Below are positions 1 through 8,638 of a DNA stretch of 64,000 nt, piece after piece. The position numbers and the translations under genes were made by a program. Numbering within the stretch: the stretch's first letter is position 1; the number at the start of each line of letters is the position of its first letter. The stretch spans positions 7,378,001 through 7,442,000 of the forward strand of contig NZ_CP151803.1 in NCBI RefSeq assembly GCF_038446955.1, in the 5' to 3' direction. The notes under the pieces were generated by a model. That model was not told where the DNA came from. It searched no databases and was given only the letters and a program-made list of their open reading frames with translations. The DNA comes from Pedobacter sp. FW305-3-2-15-E-R2A2. GTDB taxonomy: Bacteria > Bacteroidota > Bacteroidia > Sphingobacteriales > Sphingobacteriaceae.

Positions 1-1
1 C

Positions 2-478
2 AAAATTGTAGTAACCGGAAACGTAAAACTGACCCTGGTTCAGAAATCAAAACAAGACATTGCGGTAGATAACGAATTTGATCAAAGCAAGACATCTTTT
101 AAACAAAAAGGGTATACCTTGTACATCAACTCTACCGCTTCAGAAACATTATATGTAACGGTTTCTGTGACAGACTTACAAAGAATCGATGCTTCTCAAG
201 GTGCTAAAGTATCGACCGTAGGAAAATTTAATCTGGAAGTATTGCAAGTGTTCTTGCAGGACAATGCTACAGCAAGTGTAAAAGGGACCATCAATAGCTT
301 GTATACTGTGACCAAAGACAATTCAGACTTGAAATTGGCCGGTACTGCAAACCAACACATCATTGTTAAAAATAGAAACTCAATACTGGATACAGAGAAA
401 TTTGCTGCTCTGAAAACAGAAATGACCTCTTTAGAGGCTGGAATTGCTGCAAACACGAAAACGGCATTGGTGAAATAG
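2..478 (+). CDS. GIN-domain (DUF2807-like) protein, 5' end cut off
   Basis: Open reading frame 2 runs in from the window edge without a start and ends in TAG at 476-478, so the N-terminus is missing. The visible 158 residues begin with a strand reading IVVTGNVKLTLVQ and continue as short alternating beta strands with many Thr, Ser, Val and Asn residues. This is the pattern of the head GIN domain (DUF2807), a right-handed beta-solenoid-like fold common in secreted or surface proteins of Bacteroidota. No catalytic residue is apparent. Function is unknown; in related species such proteins are called putative auto-transporter adhesins, without good experimental support. A strong hairpin terminator follows directly. 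Family call from sequence pattern only. Confidence 0.7.
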   Translation, partial: KIVVTGNVKLTLVQKSKQDIAVDNEFDQSKTSFKQKGYTLYINSTASETLYVTVSVTDLQRIDASQGAKVSTVGKFNLEVLQVFLQDNATASVKGTINSLYTVTKDNSDLKLAGTANQHIIVKNRNSILDTEKFAALKTEMTSLEAGIAANTKTALVK

Positions 479-500
479 AAAAGAAGAATTGCAGTTCTGT

Positions 501-535
501 AAAAAGCGGCGGGTTAATCCCGTCGCTTTTTTTAT
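501..535 (+). terminator. Rho-independent terminator after the GIN-domain gene
   Basis: An 8-bp stem (GCGGCGGG with CCCGTCGC, one G-T wobble) has a four-base loop and is followed by a run of seven T. A-tract on the 5' side makes it partly bidirectional, so it may also serve the minus-strand thioredoxin-like gene that ends at 544. Confidence 0.8.
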
Positions 536-543
536 GGATGGTG

Positions 544-1764
544 TTATTCTAAAAGTTTAGTGATGGTCTTCTCAAACTCCTGTTTATATTCTGTGTGGTA
601 TGTCCCTGTTCCGGGGCCATAAAATGAGGTGTTGATTTTGCTCACCCGACCCTTTTTGTCTAAGAAAACGGTAGTAGGGAAAACTTTAATCTGTGTCAGC
701 TGGGGTAATGTCTTTTCTGTACGCTGCGGATCGCCTACGGTTACCCCGGTAATCAGCATCGGATATTCCACTTTAAATTGCTGCTGGAACTTCTTCAGGC
801 TTTTTCTGGAGCGGGCTTCATCTGTACTCAATTCGTAAGCCAGTGCAATGATCTCAATGCCTCTGGTTTTGTTTTTACGATAATAGGCGCTTAGAAACGC
901 CATTTCATCCATACAGTTAGGGCACCATGATCCCATCAGCTGTAGAATAACCACCTTATCTTTAAATCTTTCATCTTTCAGGGATACGGTATTTCCTTCC
1001 AGATCTTTAAAACTGAAATCCAGAAATCCACTGGCCCCCTCTTTCAGGGTAGTCACCGGAGGATCTAAGGTGACATTTGCATCTCTCACTGCTATAAAAG
1101 GCTCAGGTAGGGATGCGCTGCTGTAGTAGTTGCCTTTAAGTTCCCCTGCAGTAATTTTGGCAGCGAAGAAAAGCGCATGTACACCATCAAATGTAGAAAG
1201 GAACATTGAATCTGCTGCAAGGGTTCCGACAAGGTAGCGGTAATCTCCGGCAGGAGTCAGTACGGAACCTTTAATCTGTTGGCCTTGCTGACTAAACTCG
1301 CCGATGGCGGGTCTTTTTGTCTGGTCGGCCCTGGTGAATTCCATTTTCCATTTCCCAGCTATCTGCTGCAGGTTTCCCGGAGCGCTTTTAGGGAAACGGC
1401 TAACTCCGCTTACTGCATAAAAGGGCATCACCAGGTCTTTCGCTGATCCGCCTTTAATCCATACGCCATTTAGACTGTCTTTGCTGATTACTTTAACCCT
1501 GAAATAAGATTCAAATACCGGCATTTTGATCAAGATAGAGTCCTTAGACACGATGATGTCTTCTGTTTTCATGCGCTCTGTGTCATTGATGACATAGAAA
1601 ACGTGCTTTCTGCCTTGTTTTTCGATTTGCAATTCAAAAGGGATGTGATGTCCATCTTGCCGTTGCAAAGTTCCTTTCCATTTTCCGGGTTGCAGATTAA
1701 GCTGAGCATTGCAGAAGAGAGAAAAGGCCATAAATAAACCAAAAAGTCCGTATTTCTTTACCAT
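544..1764 (-). CDS. TlpA-like thioredoxin-fold protein, exported
   Basis: The 406-residue product begins with a signal peptide ending near FCNAQ (about residue 21). Residues 22-240 form a beta-rich N-terminal region without recognised motif. Residues about 250-406 are a TlpA/ResA-type thioredoxin domain, with the redox motif W280-C281-P282-N283-C284 and the downstream cis-proline region VFPTTVFLD. Proteins of this class reduce or exchange disulfides in the periplasm of Bacteroidota, often for cytochrome maturation or stress. The partner is not evident here because neither neighbour is a redox gene. It is transcribed convergently with the GIN gene. The start was chosen because it gives a proper signal peptide. 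Confidence 0.85.
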   Translation of the reverse strand: MVKKYGLFGLFMAFSLFCNAQLNLQPGKWKGTLQRQDGHHIPFELQIEKQGRKHVFYVINDTERMKTEDIIVSKDSILIKMPVFESYFRVKVISKDSLNGVWIKGGSAKDLVMPFYAVSGVSRFPKSAPGNLQQIAGKWKMEFTRADQTKRPAIGEFSQQGQQIKGSVLTPAGDYRYLVGTLAADSMFLSTFDGVHALFFAAKITAGELKGNYYSSASLPEPFIAVRDANVTLDPPVTTLKEGASGFLDFSFKDLEGNTVSLKDERFKDKVVILQLMGSWCPNCMDEMAFLSAYYRKNKTRGIEIIALAYELSTDEARSRKSLKKFQQQFKVEYPMLITGVTVGDPQRTEKTLPQLTQIKVFPTTVFLDKKGRVSKINTSFYGPGTGTYHTEYKQEFEKTITKLLE

Positions 1765-2120
1765 GTCTGTTTTTATTGATCAAGGTAAAGTTAACAGAAT
1801 CAGTGCTTTTCTTTGAACTACAAATGTCATTTTTGAGGTCTGATCTCCGTCGGAATCTCTGATTAAAGGGTAGCTTTCCTTAGGCCAAGCTACCAACTGC
1901 TACTATTTTGCTTCTTTTTTGAGGGTAGGTTGCTAGGGTCCTGTAGGGTCTGTAGCCCTGTTAACCCCGATTGTTGAATGCTGAAATTTAATAGTAACCT
2001 AAAAGTAATTGGCAGCATGTTATACGTTTGATGTTGGCTTTAATAAAACTTATTGCTTATATTAGTATTGTTGATATTTAAAATATTAACTTTTATTATT
2101 TAGTGATTAATCTATTGAAT
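1765..2120. other. Intergenic region with an 8-bp perfect hairpin
   Basis: This is a divergent promoter region of about 355 bases without a coding frame. It holds a perfect inverted repeat, GGTAGCTT at 1869-1876 and AAGCTACC at 1887-1894, with a ten-base loop and no T-run behind it, so it is more likely an operator or RNA element than a terminator. A near-direct repeat GGGTCCTGTA / GGGTCTGTA lies at about 1935-1955. Confidence 0.4.
2023..2030 (+). promoter_or_regulatory. Candidate -7 box (TAnnTTTG) for the DUF6266 gene
   Basis: TACGTTTG is an exact match to the Bacteroidota -7 consensus. No TTG lies at the usual 19-base spacing upstream, the nearest being 11 bases away. A start here would give a leader of roughly 85 bases. 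Confidence 0.4.
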
Positions 2121-2942
2121 ATGGCAAAAGCACCAAATGGGCCTTTGGGGGCCTTAAATGGAAAATTACACAACCTGGTTTTTTATGTCTTAAATGGACA
2201 GCCGGTTGTTCGTACGATTGGAGATCCGGGTAAACCGAGCAGGAATCAGCTGGCTAACCGTCAGGCGATGTCTGTGACTATGGAAATGGTGAGCAGGATC
2301 TCTGAGTTTACCAATGTCAGCTTTGAGCTGGAAGCAAGAGGAACGGTTCGAAATGCTCATAACCTCGCCACTTCATATATTAAAAAACACGCTTTAAAAG
2401 GGGAATATCCAAATATTTCTGTGGATTACAGTAAGGTCATACTCAGCAATGGTCATTTACCAGGTGCAAATGACCTGAAAATCGAAAAGAAGGAAAAAGG
2501 AGTATTGGTGAGCTGGGATCCGAGTGGCCAGTACAACGACACGGTGATGATTCTTCTTTATCACCCGCTGGAAAAAACGGCAATGTCTGTGATTAATGCC
2601 TGCAGGAGAGATGCCGGGAGTTATTTTATCGATTTGTACGAGCAGCGGGTTGAGGAACCGATAGAAGCTTATATCTGCTTTAAATCCGCCAATGGCAAGG
2701 CCATTTCAGACAGTGCCTACATCGGCAACCTGAACGGAGCAGTGGAAAGCCCGGAAGAGATCAGGCAAAAGCAAAATTATGTGTTGGTAAAACAACGTTT
2801 TGATGTTCTGGAGGCCGATTACTTACAGCAAATGAAAGATAACCGGGGAAATCCCGTCAATAGTAAAGCATTCCGGAACCTGGAAAGGGAATATGAGGTG
2901 TTAAAAAATAAACTGGAACATCTTCCGGGGAAACCTGGCTGA
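2121..2942 (+). CDS. DUF6266 family protein
   Basis: The 273-residue product has the N-terminal pattern of DUF6266 (MAKAPNGPLGALNGKL..., then a GQPVVRTIG-like strand), a family of unknown function frequent in Pedobacter and relatives. ATG at 2121 is preferred over an in-frame GTG at 2103 because family members start with a short M-A-x stretch before the Gly-rich segment. There is no signal peptide or membrane segment. The middle contains an immunoglobulin-like stretch (LKIEKKEKGVLVSWDPSG). The C-terminus is helical and probably coiled (EEIRQKQNYVLVKQRFDVLE). It stands alone between divergent and convergent neighbours, so context gives no hint of role. Confidence 0.8.
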   Translation: MAKAPNGPLGALNGKLHNLVFYVLNGQPVVRTIGDPGKPSRNQLANRQAMSVTMEMVSRISEFTNVSFELEARGTVRNAHNLATSYIKKHALKGEYPNISVDYSKVILSNGHLPGANDLKIEKKEKGVLVSWDPSGQYNDTVMILLYHPLEKTAMSVINACRRDAGSYFIDLYEQRVEEPIEAYICFKSANGKAISDSAYIGNLNGAVESPEEIRQKQNYVLVKQRFDVLEADYLQQMKDNRGNPVNSKAFRNLEREYEVLKNKLEHLPGKPG

Positions 2943-3180
2943 TCATTGCTCAAAATATAACTCCGTATGGTCATATTTCATCGTTGAGAAATAAATTTCA
3001 GCTCAGGAAGGGGAGACTTGTACCAAAAAAATCTTCATTGGTTTGACATAGAGGGCCCGTGGCTTAAATCGGAGCATGATCGGTAACAATAAATTGTGAA
3101 TTTGTTAATAAAAATTGTACACTGATAAATCTAATTTTTGCGTAAATTAGTATAGGTAGAAATTTAAATCCAATTCTGAT

Positions 3181-3274
3181 AAAAAAGTCCTGTGAACGGG
3201 CGATCCGTGTAGGGCAGGCACACCATAAGTATGCTTATAAACAAAAAGTCCTGGCTCAGCCAGGACTTTTTGTT
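3181..3274 (+). ncRNA. Candidate structured small RNA or leader remnant
   Basis: No coding frame covers this stretch, but it holds three consecutive hairpins. The first has CCTG 3189-3192 pairing with CAGG 3215-3218 around an inner ACGG/CCGT stem. The second is ATAAG 3225-3229 with CTTAT 3234-3238. The third is the strong terminator at 3243-3271. The sequence AAAAAGTCCTG occurs twice, at 3182-3192 and 3243-3253, so both copies can pair with CAGGACTTTTT and give alternative folds. An AT-rich stretch with TTG and TAATTTTTG upstream (3115-3140) could be a weak promoter. It does not match tmRNA, SRP RNA or RNase P RNA as far as I can see. The class is unknown. Confidence 0.35.
3243..3274 (-). terminator. 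Bidirectional terminator downstream of the aldehyde dehydrogenase
   Basis: A perfect inverted repeat of 14 bp (AAAAAGTCCTGGCT / AGCCAGGACTTTTT) lies 20 bases past the stop of the minus-strand aldehyde dehydrogenase. A- and T-runs on both sides let it stop transcription in either direction. Confidence 0.85.
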
Positions 3275-3292
3275 TTAACGCTGTTTTGTCGT

Positions 3293-4831
3293 TTACAAAT
3301 CAAACTTAATTCCCTGTGCTAAAGGAAGGGTGTTCGCGTAATTAATGGTATTCGTTTGTCTGCGCATATAACCTTTCCAGGCATCAGAACCACTTTCTCT
3401 GCCACCACCGGTTTCTTTCTCTCCTCCAAAAGCACCGCCAATTTCGGCACCTGAAGTTCCGATATTAACATTGGCAATACCGCAGTCAGATCCCGCTGCT
3501 GATAAGAACTGTTCTGCTTCTCTCAGGTTCAGCGTCATAATGGCTGAAGATAGCCCCTGAGGAACGCCATTTTGCAATGCAATCGCTTCGTCCAGCGTTT
3601 TATATTTAATCAGATATAGGATCGGAGCAAAGGTCTCTTCCTGTACAATGTCAAAATGATTCTCTACTTCGGCTACACAAGGCTTCACGTAACAGCCTGA
3701 ACTGTATTGATCGCCACTAAGGACACCGCCTTCTACTACGAACCGTGCACCTTCTTTTTTGCCTTTTTCAATGGCATCAGTGTACATATCTGCGGCATAA
3801 ACGTCAATTAGTGGCCCTACATGGTTGTGCTGATCCAAAGGATCGCCGATTCTTAACTGGCCATAAGCTTTTACCAGTTTATTTTTAAAATCTTCGTAAA
3901 TATCTTCATGGATGATCAGACGACGGGTAGAAGTACAACGTTGTCCCGCTGTTCCTACTGCTCCAAATACTGCTCCTATAATAGACATGTCTAAATCTGC
4001 ATCTTTTGAAATAATGATGGCATTGTTTCCACCCAGTTCCAGAATGCTTCTTCCGAATCTGCCGGCAACTGCTGTAGATACCATGCGCCCAATTCTGGTG
4101 GACCCAGTGAAGGAAACCAATGGAATCCGTTTGTCGTTATTCATCATATCGCCAACTGCATTTCCAATCAATAAACTGCTGATTCCTTCTGGCAGGTCAT
4201 TGGCCTTTAATACTTTTGCAATGATATGCTGACAAGCCACTGCACAGAGCGGTGTTTTTGAAGATGGTTTCCAAACACACACATTACCGCATACCCATGC
4301 CAAGGCCGTATTCCATGCCCAAACAGCTACAGGGAAGTTGAATGCAGAAATGATACCCACGATACCCATTGGGTGCCATTGCTCATACATGCGGTGGTTT
4401 GGTCTTTCAGAGTGCATCGTTAAACCGTAAAGCTGACGGGAAAGTCCTACCGCGAAATCGCAGATGTCGATCATTTCCTGTACTTCACCGAATCCTTCCT
4501 GTAAACTTTTACCCATTTCATAAGATACCAATGTACCCAGATCTTCTTTGCTTTCTCTTAAAGCATCGCCAAACTGACGTACAATATCACCACGCTTTGG
4601 TGCCGGTAAGCCGCGCCAGAAAACAAATGCCTCTTCCGCTTTTTTCATTACGGTTTCATAGTCATCTGCAGTAGCGACCTGTACACTGGCGATCTTTTTT
4701 CCGTCAACCGGAGAATAGCTGTCTATAGTTTTTGCATTTGATGAAGCAGCCCAGTGATTACCTGTGCTGTACGCAGGATTTAATTCCTGAATCCCTAAGT
4801 TTTTTAAAACGGAACTGATGTTTGTTTTCAT
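3293..4831 (-). CDS. ALDH7-type aldehyde dehydrogenase (L-aminoadipate-semialdehyde / piperideine-6-carboxylate dehydrogenase-like)
   Basis: The 512-residue product is a full-length NAD(P)-dependent aldehyde dehydrogenase. Catalytic Cys299 sits in GQRCTSTRR and the general base Glu265 in LELGGNN. The C-terminal segment NVNIGTSGAEIGGAFGG is the hallmark of the ALDH7A1 (antiquitin) branch, which oxidises alpha-aminoadipate semialdehyde in lysine breakdown. The ATG at 4831 is preferred over one twelve codons upstream because it begins with the family-like MKTNISSVLKNLGI. It is a single gene with its own terminator. No other lysine-catabolic gene is nearby, so the exact substrate rests on subfamily resemblance. 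The enzyme is cytosolic. Confidence 0.88.
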   Translation of the reverse strand: MKTNISSVLKNLGIQELNPAYSTGNHWAASSNAKTIDSYSPVDGKKIASVQVATADDYETVMKKAEEAFVFWRGLPAPKRGDIVRQFGDALRESKEDLGTLVSYEMGKSLQEGFGEVQEMIDICDFAVGLSRQLYGLTMHSERPNHRMYEQWHPMGIVGIISAFNFPVAVWAWNTALAWVCGNVCVWKPSSKTPLCAVACQHIIAKVLKANDLPEGISSLLIGNAVGDMMNNDKRIPLVSFTGSTRIGRMVSTAVAGRFGRSILELGGNNAIIISKDADLDMSIIGAVFGAVGTAGQRCTSTRRLIIHEDIYEDFKNKLVKAYGQLRIGDPLDQHNHVGPLIDVYAADMYTDAIEKGKKEGARFVVEGGVLSGDQYSSGCYVKPCVAEVENHFDIVQEETFAPILYLIKYKTLDEAIALQNGVPQGLSSAIMTLNLREAEQFLSAAGSDCGIANVNIGTSGAEIGGAFGGEKETGGGRESGSDAWKGYMRRQTNTINYANTLPLAQGIKFDL

Positions 4832-4921
4832 TAATATTTGGTTTTTTAATGATAATAATGCTAGCAAGAGCTGTCATGTAATATTACAAATCAACAAAAA
4901 AATAATGGAAGGAATGTCACC

Positions 4922-5389
4922 TTAAGCTCCGCAATTTTCTTTTCTGCGGGTATCTATAATGTAAATCACTTTCCAGCCAGTTGCACCCTTGAAAAGCTGG
5001 AATGAATTTACGCCACAGTGGCTAAACTGATCATCTATATAAAACTTATAGTCCGTCCATACGCTGGCAAGATGGCCATCAATCAGGATTTTGGTAAATA
5101 CAATGCGCTCATCAAAGCGTTCTTTATGTGGACTTCCAATAAATTTAAGGAAATCACTGAGGCTGCTGGTCTTTACCTTCGGGGCTTCATTTTTAGGCGT
5201 GGCAATGGTCTGCATGATACATTGATCGGAAAACGAAGCGTGTGTTAGGCTGCTATCTCCCTTTTTCATTCCTTCAAAAAGTTGATTTATGCTTTGTTTA
5301 ATAAGTGCTTCTTCGGCCTTGTTTTCCTGCGCAGCAGCACTGAAAAAGGCGATCAATAGGAAGAAAGTCAGATGGCTATATTTTTTCAT
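4922..5389 (-). CDS. NTF2-like (SnoaL/DUF4440-type) exported protein
   Basis: The 155-residue product has a signal peptide (MKKYSHLTFFLLIAFFSAAAQ) followed by a compact alpha+beta cone: an N-terminal helix region (AEEALIKQSINQLFEGMKKGD) and then strands ending in FQLFKGATGWKVIYIIDTRR. This is the topology of the NTF2-like or putative lumazine-binding families, which cover many unrelated binding and enzymatic roles. Homologues are common exported proteins in Bacteroidota. The ATG at 5389 was chosen because it gives a standard signal peptide; an upstream in-frame ATG adds eight residues. It lies on the same strand downstream of no other gene, so function cannot be inferred. Confidence 0.7.
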   Translation of the reverse strand: MKKYSHLTFFLLIAFFSAAAQENKAEEALIKQSINQLFEGMKKGDSSLTHASFSDQCIMQTIATPKNEAPKVKTSSLSDFLKFIGSPHKERFDERIVFTKILIDGHLASVWTDYKFYIDDQFSHCGVNSFQLFKGATGWKVIYIIDTRRKENCGA

Positions 5390-5635
5390 GACTTGAATTT
5401 TACCGGTTTTCAATTAAAGTTATGTTATTTTGCATTATAATTCAGATCATTATCTCTATGCAAAAAAATAAGTCAGCTAATTTCTCCCGACGCTTTTGCT
5501 AAAATTAATATTATCAGTCATTTAGGGGCGCGGGTGTGTGTATGTTGAAAATTATTTCGTTTATGCTATTCATAAATGTTGTAAACTTATATTGTGTTTT
5601 AAAAATATGGGATCTGTTCTTTAATTATTCGCGAC

Positions 5636-7039
5636 ATGGAAGAGGAGTTTTTATTTGATTTTAGTGATGACGCGCAACGTTCGGTAGAACGTTACGAGGA
5701 GATGATACGTAACGAGGATCAGTACTTTTTTGATGCCCAGGCTTTTGAAAATATTATTGATTATTACATTGAGAAGAGTGATCCTGTAAAGGCACTTCAG
5801 GTCATTGAGTACGCCGTAAACCAACACCCTTATGCGGCAGTCTTTCTGGTAAAACAGGCACAGTTGTTCTTTGTGACCGACCAGACGGAAAGGGCATTTC
5901 TCGCTTTGCAAAAAGCCGAAATGCTGGAAGCTTCAGAAGCAGAGATCTATATTTTACGCGGAAATATCTATAATAGCCTGGAACGTTATTCGGAAGCACT
6001 GGATAATTTTCAGATTGCTTTGGGTTTCGCGGAAACTACAGATGAAATTCTGTTACAAATTGCTTATGTATACCAGAATATGCTGGATTATGAACAGGCC
6101 ATCGTTTATATCAAGCAAAGTCTGGAACAGAATATGGAAAACAAAGACGGCTTATATGAGCTGGCATTTTGTTATGATATATTAGACAAACAGGAGGAAA
6201 GTATTCAGTTTTATCAGGAATACATCGACAACGACCCTTATTCTTATGCCGCATGGTATAACCTGGCTAACTCTTACCATAAGCTCGATCTCTTTGAAAA
6301 AGCGATTGATGCCTATGATTATGCCATTTTGATTAAGGATAATTTTGCTTCCGCTTATTACAATAAAGGAAATGCATTGGTTCAGCTGGACCGTTATGCC
6401 GAGGCCATTGAGGTTTATAAACAGACTTTTGAGTATGAACCACCTAATGCCGATACGTATTGCGCGATAGGAGAATGCTATGAAAAGCTGGAGCATATGG
6501 ACGAAGCCCGTGCGTATTATAAGAAATCAGTGAAGATGGACCACAAGATGGCAGATGCCTGGTTTGGGATCGGTGTGACCCTGAATTTTGAAGAACGCTA
6601 TTTTGAATCGCTTCATTTTTACCGTAAAGCTTTAGAGCTGGATGGGGAAAATCCCGATTTTTGGTTCGCTATGGCGGATGCTTATTATAAACTCGGACAG
6701 ATAGAACAATCTATTGAAGCTTATTATAAAGTGCTGGAATTTAATCCGGTAGATATAGAAGCCTGGCTGGATTTTTCTACGGTATTATATGAACAGGGAA
6801 GGTTGCTGGAAGCTTCAGAGACCATTTTAGATGGAATCAAGAACAATCCCGATGCCGCAGAGCTGTATTATCGGATGGTCGCTTACCTGTTTGCTTTGGG
6901 AGAAAAGAACGATGCGCTTGCGTATCTGGAAACCGCTCTGGTGACCGATCCGGATAAGCATTACATTTTATTTGAATATTTGCCACAATTGCAGGACAAT
7001 GGTTCAATAATAGAAGTAATTAACCGTTATGTTAAATAA
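5636..7039 (+). CDS. Tetratricopeptide-repeat protein
   Basis: The 467-residue product has no signal peptide and consists of about eleven consecutive TPR units. Clear examples include AEIYILRGNIYNSLERYSEA, then AAWYNLANSYHKLDLFEKA and SAYYNKGNALVQLDRYAEA, each with the W/L/G/Y/A/P spacing of the repeat. TPR solenoids act as protein-binding scaffolds. The N-terminal 25 residues are acidic (MEEEFLFDFSDDAQ). It heads a co-directional run into the ComA-like gene, aroE and gldD, a neighbourhood that I recall as common in Bacteroidota. The binding partner is unknown, and cytosolic location is inferred from the lack of a signal. Confidence 0.85.
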   Translation: MEEEFLFDFSDDAQRSVERYEEMIRNEDQYFFDAQAFENIIDYYIEKSDPVKALQVIEYAVNQHPYAAVFLVKQAQLFFVTDQTERAFLALQKAEMLEASEAEIYILRGNIYNSLERYSEALDNFQIALGFAETTDEILLQIAYVYQNMLDYEQAIVYIKQSLEQNMENKDGLYELAFCYDILDKQEESIQFYQEYIDNDPYSYAAWYNLANSYHKLDLFEKAIDAYDYAILIKDNFASAYYNKGNALVQLDRYAEAIEVYKQTFEYEPPNADTYCAIGECYEKLEHMDEARAYYKKSVKMDHKMADAWFGIGVTLNFEERYFESLHFYRKALELDGENPDFWFAMADAYYKLGQIEQSIEAYYKVLEFNPVDIEAWLDFSTVLYEQGRLLEASETILDGIKNNPDAAELYYRMVAYLFALGEKNDALAYLETALVTDPDKHYILFEYLPQLQDNGSIIEVINRYVK

Positions 7040-7106
7040 TTGTACCATTTTTTATTAGAAATAGCTGATAAAAACTGTCCGTTTTTTTTCCACCTTTGTG
7101 AGCAAT

Positions 7107-7877
7107 ATGAACTACCCATTAAATAATATACCCGAAAGATCAGTAAAGCCAAGAAGTAAAGGCATTACAATGGTCATGGATAAAGGACTAAGCTTAAGGC
7201 AAACTGAAGATTTTATAGAAGTTGCCGGAGTACATACTGATATCGTAAAACTTGGCTGGGCAACCTCATTTGTTACCCCTAATCTAAAAGAGAAGCTGGC
7301 GATTTACAGAGATGCAGGAATTCCTACCTATTTTGGAGGGACATTATTCGAAGCATTTGCCATCCGTAATCAGTTTGATGATTACCGAAGAGTGCTGGAT
7401 CAGTTCAATATGGAATATGCCGAAGTTTCTGATGGCTCTATTACCATTGAACACGATCTTAAATGCGAATTCATCAGGAAATTATCCACGCAGGTGACGG
7501 TAATTTCGGAAGTTGGATCTAAAGATGCAGCTAAGATTTTCGCTCCTTACAAATGGATCAAATTGATGAATGCGGAAATTGAAGCCGGTTCATGGAAAGT
7601 AATTGCCGAAGCCCGAGAAGGCGGAAATGTAGGTATTTACAGAGGTTCAGGAGAAGTAAGAGAAGGATTAGTAGATGAAATTCTGACACAAATCCCTGAA
7701 GAAACCATCATCTGGGAAGCACCACAAAAGGAACAACAAGTATGGTTTATCAAGCTTTTAGGGGCAAATGTAAACCTTGGAAATATCGCACCTGCGGAAA
7801 CGATTCCTTTGGAAACCATCCGTTTGGGTTTAAGAGGTGATACTTTTGATCATTTTTTAAATTTGGATAAATTGTAA
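7107..7877 (+). CDS. Phosphosulfolactate synthase (ComA) family protein
   Basis: The 256-residue TIM-barrel product matches the ComA family (PEP + sulfite to phosphosulfolactate, the first step of coenzyme M synthesis in methanogens). Family features visible are KPRSKGITMVMDKGLS, the DIVKLGWATSF strand, TYFGGTLFE, and C-terminal GANVNLGNIAP with RLGLRGDTF. The ATG at 7107 is chosen over GTG 7098, though either is possible. It lies 17 bases before aroE. Bacteroidota do not make coenzyme M, so the reaction in this organism is uncertain; a role in sulfonate or sulfonolipid chemistry, or an altered reaction using PEP, are inferences only. Confidence 0.8.
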   Translation: MNYPLNNIPERSVKPRSKGITMVMDKGLSLRQTEDFIEVAGVHTDIVKLGWATSFVTPNLKEKLAIYRDAGIPTYFGGTLFEAFAIRNQFDDYRRVLDQFNMEYAEVSDGSITIEHDLKCEFIRKLSTQVTVISEVGSKDAAKIFAPYKWIKLMNAEIEAGSWKVIAEAREGGNVGIYRGSGEVREGLVDEILTQIPEETIIWEAPQKEQQVWFIKLLGANVNLGNIAPAETIPLETIRLGLRGDTFDHFLNLDKL

Positions 7878-7893
7878 TCGTACATTTATACAA

Positions 7894-8637
7894 ATGAAGA
7901 AATACGGCTTAATTGGTTACCCTTTATCACATTCCTTTTCAAAGAAGCACTTTACAGAGAAATTCGTACAGGAACATATTCACAATTGTGAATATGAACT
8001 GTATCCGATAGAGAATATTGAAGTTTTTCCTGACCTGATCTCTTCTGATGAGGAGATTTGCGGAATAAATGTCACCATTCCCTATAAAGTAAGTGTTTTG
8101 GCTTATGTAAAGGACCTCGATGATGCTGCGGCAAAAATCGGAGCAGTCAATTGTATTGATATCCGTAGAGAAAATGGAAAAACAATTTTCAAAGGATACA
8201 ATACCGATGCTTATGGATTCGAAGAATCTCTGAAGCCTTTCCTGAAAGAACACCATACCAAAGCCCTGATATTCGGGGATGGAGGAGCAGCCAAAGCCAT
8301 TAAATATGTGTTGAATAAGCTGGGGATTTCTTTTCTGATTGTGACCAGAAAACCGACAGAGGGCAGTATTTTGTATGAAGAGGTAACCGAACAAATCCTT
8401 AAGGAACATACGCTGTTGGTGAATACCACGCCATTGGGCATGTCGCCAAATTCGGATACCTATCCGGAAATCCCTTATGAGTTTGTGACGGAGCAGCACC
8501 TTGCTTATGATCTGGTATACAATCCTGAAGTGACAAAATTTCTGGCACAGGCCAGTGCCCGCGGTGCAGCCATTAAAAATGGATTAGAAATGTTATATCT
8601 TCAGGCAGAACGCTCCTGGTATATTTGGAATTCTTAA
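7894..8637 (+). CDS. aroE: Shikimate dehydrogenase
   Basis: This 247-residue enzyme reduces 3-dehydroshikimate to shikimate with NADPH in aromatic amino acid synthesis. The N-terminal substrate motif PLSHSFS (residues 10-16), the catalytic Lys65 in NVTIPYK, Asn86 in GAVNC and Asp105 in NTDAYGF are all present. The nucleotide-binding loop is GDGGAAKA (residues about 126-133). The C-terminus has the expected GLEMLYLQAE helix. Length is a little short of E. coli AroE (272) but usual for Bacteroidota. It is followed one base later by gldD, which suggests translational coupling. Cytosolic. Confidence 0.95.
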   Translation: MKKYGLIGYPLSHSFSKKHFTEKFVQEHIHNCEYELYPIENIEVFPDLISSDEEICGINVTIPYKVSVLAYVKDLDDAAAKIGAVNCIDIRRENGKTIFKGYNTDAYGFEESLKPFLKEHHTKALIFGDGGAAKAIKYVLNKLGISFLIVTRKPTEGSILYEEVTEQILKEHTLLVNTTPLGMSPNSDTYPEIPYEFVTEQHLAYDLVYNPEVTKFLAQASARGAAIKNGLEMLYLQAERSWYIWNS

Positions 8638-8638
8638 T

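Noticed and set aside
7939..8499. A 186-codon minus-strand frame opposite aroE
   Set aside because: It is antisense to aroE with all catalytic residues present; the peptide composition is odd and has no domain.
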